A stretch of 64,000 bases of DNA, from contig CANBQT010000001.1 in assembly GCA_947371755.1 (NCBI GenBank), positions 124,001-188,000 on the forward strand, in the 5' to 3' direction. A model generated the notes under the pieces. The model saw only the letters and a program-made list of their open reading frames with translations, was not told the origin of the DNA and did no database searches. Of the stretch, positions 62,791-64,000 are shown in pieces; within the stretch, counting starts at the first letter, position 1, and each line of letters starts with the position of its first letter. Source of the DNA: Chitinophagaceae bacterium (lineage in GTDB: Bacteria; Bacteroidota; Bacteroidia; Chitinophagales; Chitinophagaceae). A program made the position numbers and the translations under genes.

Positions 62791-64000
62791 TTATTTAGTC
62801 TCTTTATTATAAACAATACGGTAAATAGTTCCTTTTACATCATCCGACACATATAAAGAGCCATCAGGACCTTGTGCCAATCCGCATGGGCGATGAGCCG
62901 CTCCGCGTGTTCCTGTTACCACTTCCATACCAGAGAAACCATCAGCAAATACTTCCCATTTACCAGTTGGTTTTCCATTTTCAAATGGAACAAATACTAC
63001 AAAATAACCTGCCTGAGGTAAAGGGGCTCTATTCCAAGAACCATGAAACGCAATGAATGCGCCATTCTTATATTTTGCAGGAAACTGATTTCCAGTATAA
63101 AATAGTAAACCGTTTGGTGCCAAATGAGCTGGAAATGCAATAGCAGGATTGCTGAAAGCAGGATCTGTTGATTCTTTTTTTCCATCACCACCATATTCTG
63201 GAGCAACTATTTTTTTATTCATTTCAGGGTCATAATAAATATATGGCCAACCCGCGTTGGTTCCTTTTTTAATCGCATACATCGTTTCTGCAGGTTTCTC
63301 TGCACTAGCCTTTTCGTCATATAAATCAGGAAACAAATCATGTAATTGGTCGCGGCCATGTTGCATCACAAATAATTGATTCAACTGCGAATTCCAATCC
63401 AAACCCACCACATTACGAAGTCCGGTTGCATATCGAACTCCCTGTGCATATGTCTGGTTTGGTACATTTACTTTAAACTGCCAGATGCCACCTGCAGAAT
63501 CCAAAATCGGACAAGGCATTCTACCTAATGAACCTTTCGAACGGTCTTCAATCTGACAAGAATTTGAATAAGCTCCAATATTCACATAGATATTTCCTTC
63601 ATTATCCAAAGCGATGGACTTTGTTTCGTGTTGATTCCCTTTTTTTAATCCAGTTATGATTTTTTCAGGCTGTTTGGTATCTATTACATCACCTTTATCA
63701 TCTAATTTATAACGAAACACTTCCTCATCTGAAGAAGCATATAAATAACCATTTTTAATTGCAATACCTGTTCCACCGTAATTACCAAAGTTGGAAATTG
63801 ACTCTGCTTTACCATCTCCATTGGTATCGCGAAGTTTAATAATACCCTTATCTCCGGTTACTCTTCCCTGAACTTTAATGTAGACATCTCCCTGTGCTGA
63901 AACTACTAAATGTCTGGTACGACCTAAGTTATCAGCCACTTTTAAGGCGCCAAAGCCAGCTGGAAGTTTAAGTCCGGCATTATCTGCATCCGGTTTTACA
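62791..64000 (-). CDS. PQQ-dependent sugar dehydrogenase / sorbosone dehydrogenase-like propeller (5' end outside window)
   Basis: The frame is open to the window edge; the listed ORF start at 63939 is an internal GTG. Just upstream, in frame, the sequence reads GLKLPAGFGALKVADNLGRT. The visible 403 residues form a six-bladed propeller of the glucose/sorbosone dehydrogenase family: RYATGLRNVVGLDWNSQLNQ, the Asp-Gly-rich GRDQLHDLFPDLY, FHGSWNRAPLPQAGY and the end block GPDGSLYVSDDVKGTIYRIV. It oxidises sugars or related compounds in the periplasm using PQQ. Its partner is the cytochrome c encoded next. PQQ synthesis genes are not in the window. Confidence 0.83.
   Translation of the reverse strand, partial: VKPDADNAGLKLPAGFGALKVADNLGRTRHLVVSAQGDVYIKVQGRVTGDKGIIKLRDTNGDGKAESISNFGNYGGTGIAIKNGYLYASSDEEVFRYKLDDKGDVIDTKQPEKIITGLKKGNQHETKSIALDNEGNIYVNIGAYSNSCQIEDRSKGSLGRMPCPILDSAGGIWQFKVNVPNQTYAQGVRYATGLRNVVGLDWNSQLNQLFVMQHGRDQLHDLFPDLYDEKASAEKPAETMYAIKKGTNAGWPYIYYDPEMNKKIVAPEYGGDGKKESTDPAFSNPAIAFPAHLAPNGLLFYTGNQFPAKYKNGAFIAFHGSWNRAPLPQAGYFVVFVPFENGKPTGKWEVFADGFSGMEVVTGTRGAAHRPCGLAQGPDGSLYVSDDVKGTIYRIVYNKETK

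Noticed and set aside
1-64000. CRISPR arrays, prophage, insertion sequences, rRNA
   Set aside because: No regularly spaced direct repeats, transposase, integrase, phage structural gene or rRNA sequence was seen on either strand.

Overview
The window is chromosomal DNA from a member of the phylum Bacteroidota, most likely family Chitinophagaceae (a Sediminibacterium-like relative is my guess from overall gene content, not a proven assignment). The reasons are AT-rich DNA, TonB-linked outer-membrane beta-barrel proteins with CarboxypepD-like domains, DUF4249 and DUF2723 proteins, an UpxY-type NusG paralogue, the fused HisB and HisIE enzymes, start regions without clear Shine-Dalgarno sequences, and several TAnnTTTG promoter boxes. 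Coding density is high. No gap between genes exceeds 300 bases. I see no insertion sequence, prophage, CRISPR array or rRNA.

Layout. 1-7 kb: the end of pdxJ, a methyltransferase, a large BNR-propeller protein, a YwqK/MORN-like secreted protein, then an ECF sigma factor overlapping a gene for a one-piece inner-membrane anchor/outer-membrane barrel protein, followed by a SprB-repeat/cytochrome c lipoprotein. 7-16 kb: an esterase, an M1 peptidase with HupE-like and DUF6702 partners, a CorC-type transporter, an ArnT-like glycosyltransferase, a PAP2 phosphatase and a methyltransferase. 16-24 kb: glmM, a cysteine desulfurase, cysM, ThuA, a 5'-nucleotidase and an AAA+/VWA pair. 24-32 kb: a DUF2723 glycosyltransferase, DUF4258, mtaB, an orphan UpxY antiterminator, a tail-specific protease and tRNA-His. 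32-50 kb: DUF445, two TonB-type barrels, pcm, a phosphohexomutase, a PRTase, a pair of Fe-S (HdrC/HdrB-like) genes separated by about 6 kb of envelope genes, and an ArsC-like protein.

50.7-64 kb is the most informative part. A complete tryptophan operon, trpEGDCFBA, is followed without a break by hisH-hisA-hisF-hisIE and a TlpA-like thioredoxin. It is preceded by hisB, which is itself packed against a cytochrome c gene and a PQQ-type sugar dehydrogenase gene. So the trp genes sit exactly between hisB and hisH, two genes that are normally neighbours. Between hisB and trpE lies an unlisted 19-residue leader ORF with three consecutive Trp codons (MNRIANKYWWWHTNSKRGL), a Bacteroidota-type promoter in front of it and a strong intrinsic terminator behind it. 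This is a classic ribosome-mediated trp attenuator, and by position it would also control the downstream his genes.

Smaller patterns worth attention are A-rich AAAAGT/AAAAATT arrays that begin at the TAA stop codons of four unrelated genes, TTG starts, promoters placed only a few bases before start codons, and a plug-domain protein without a barrel.
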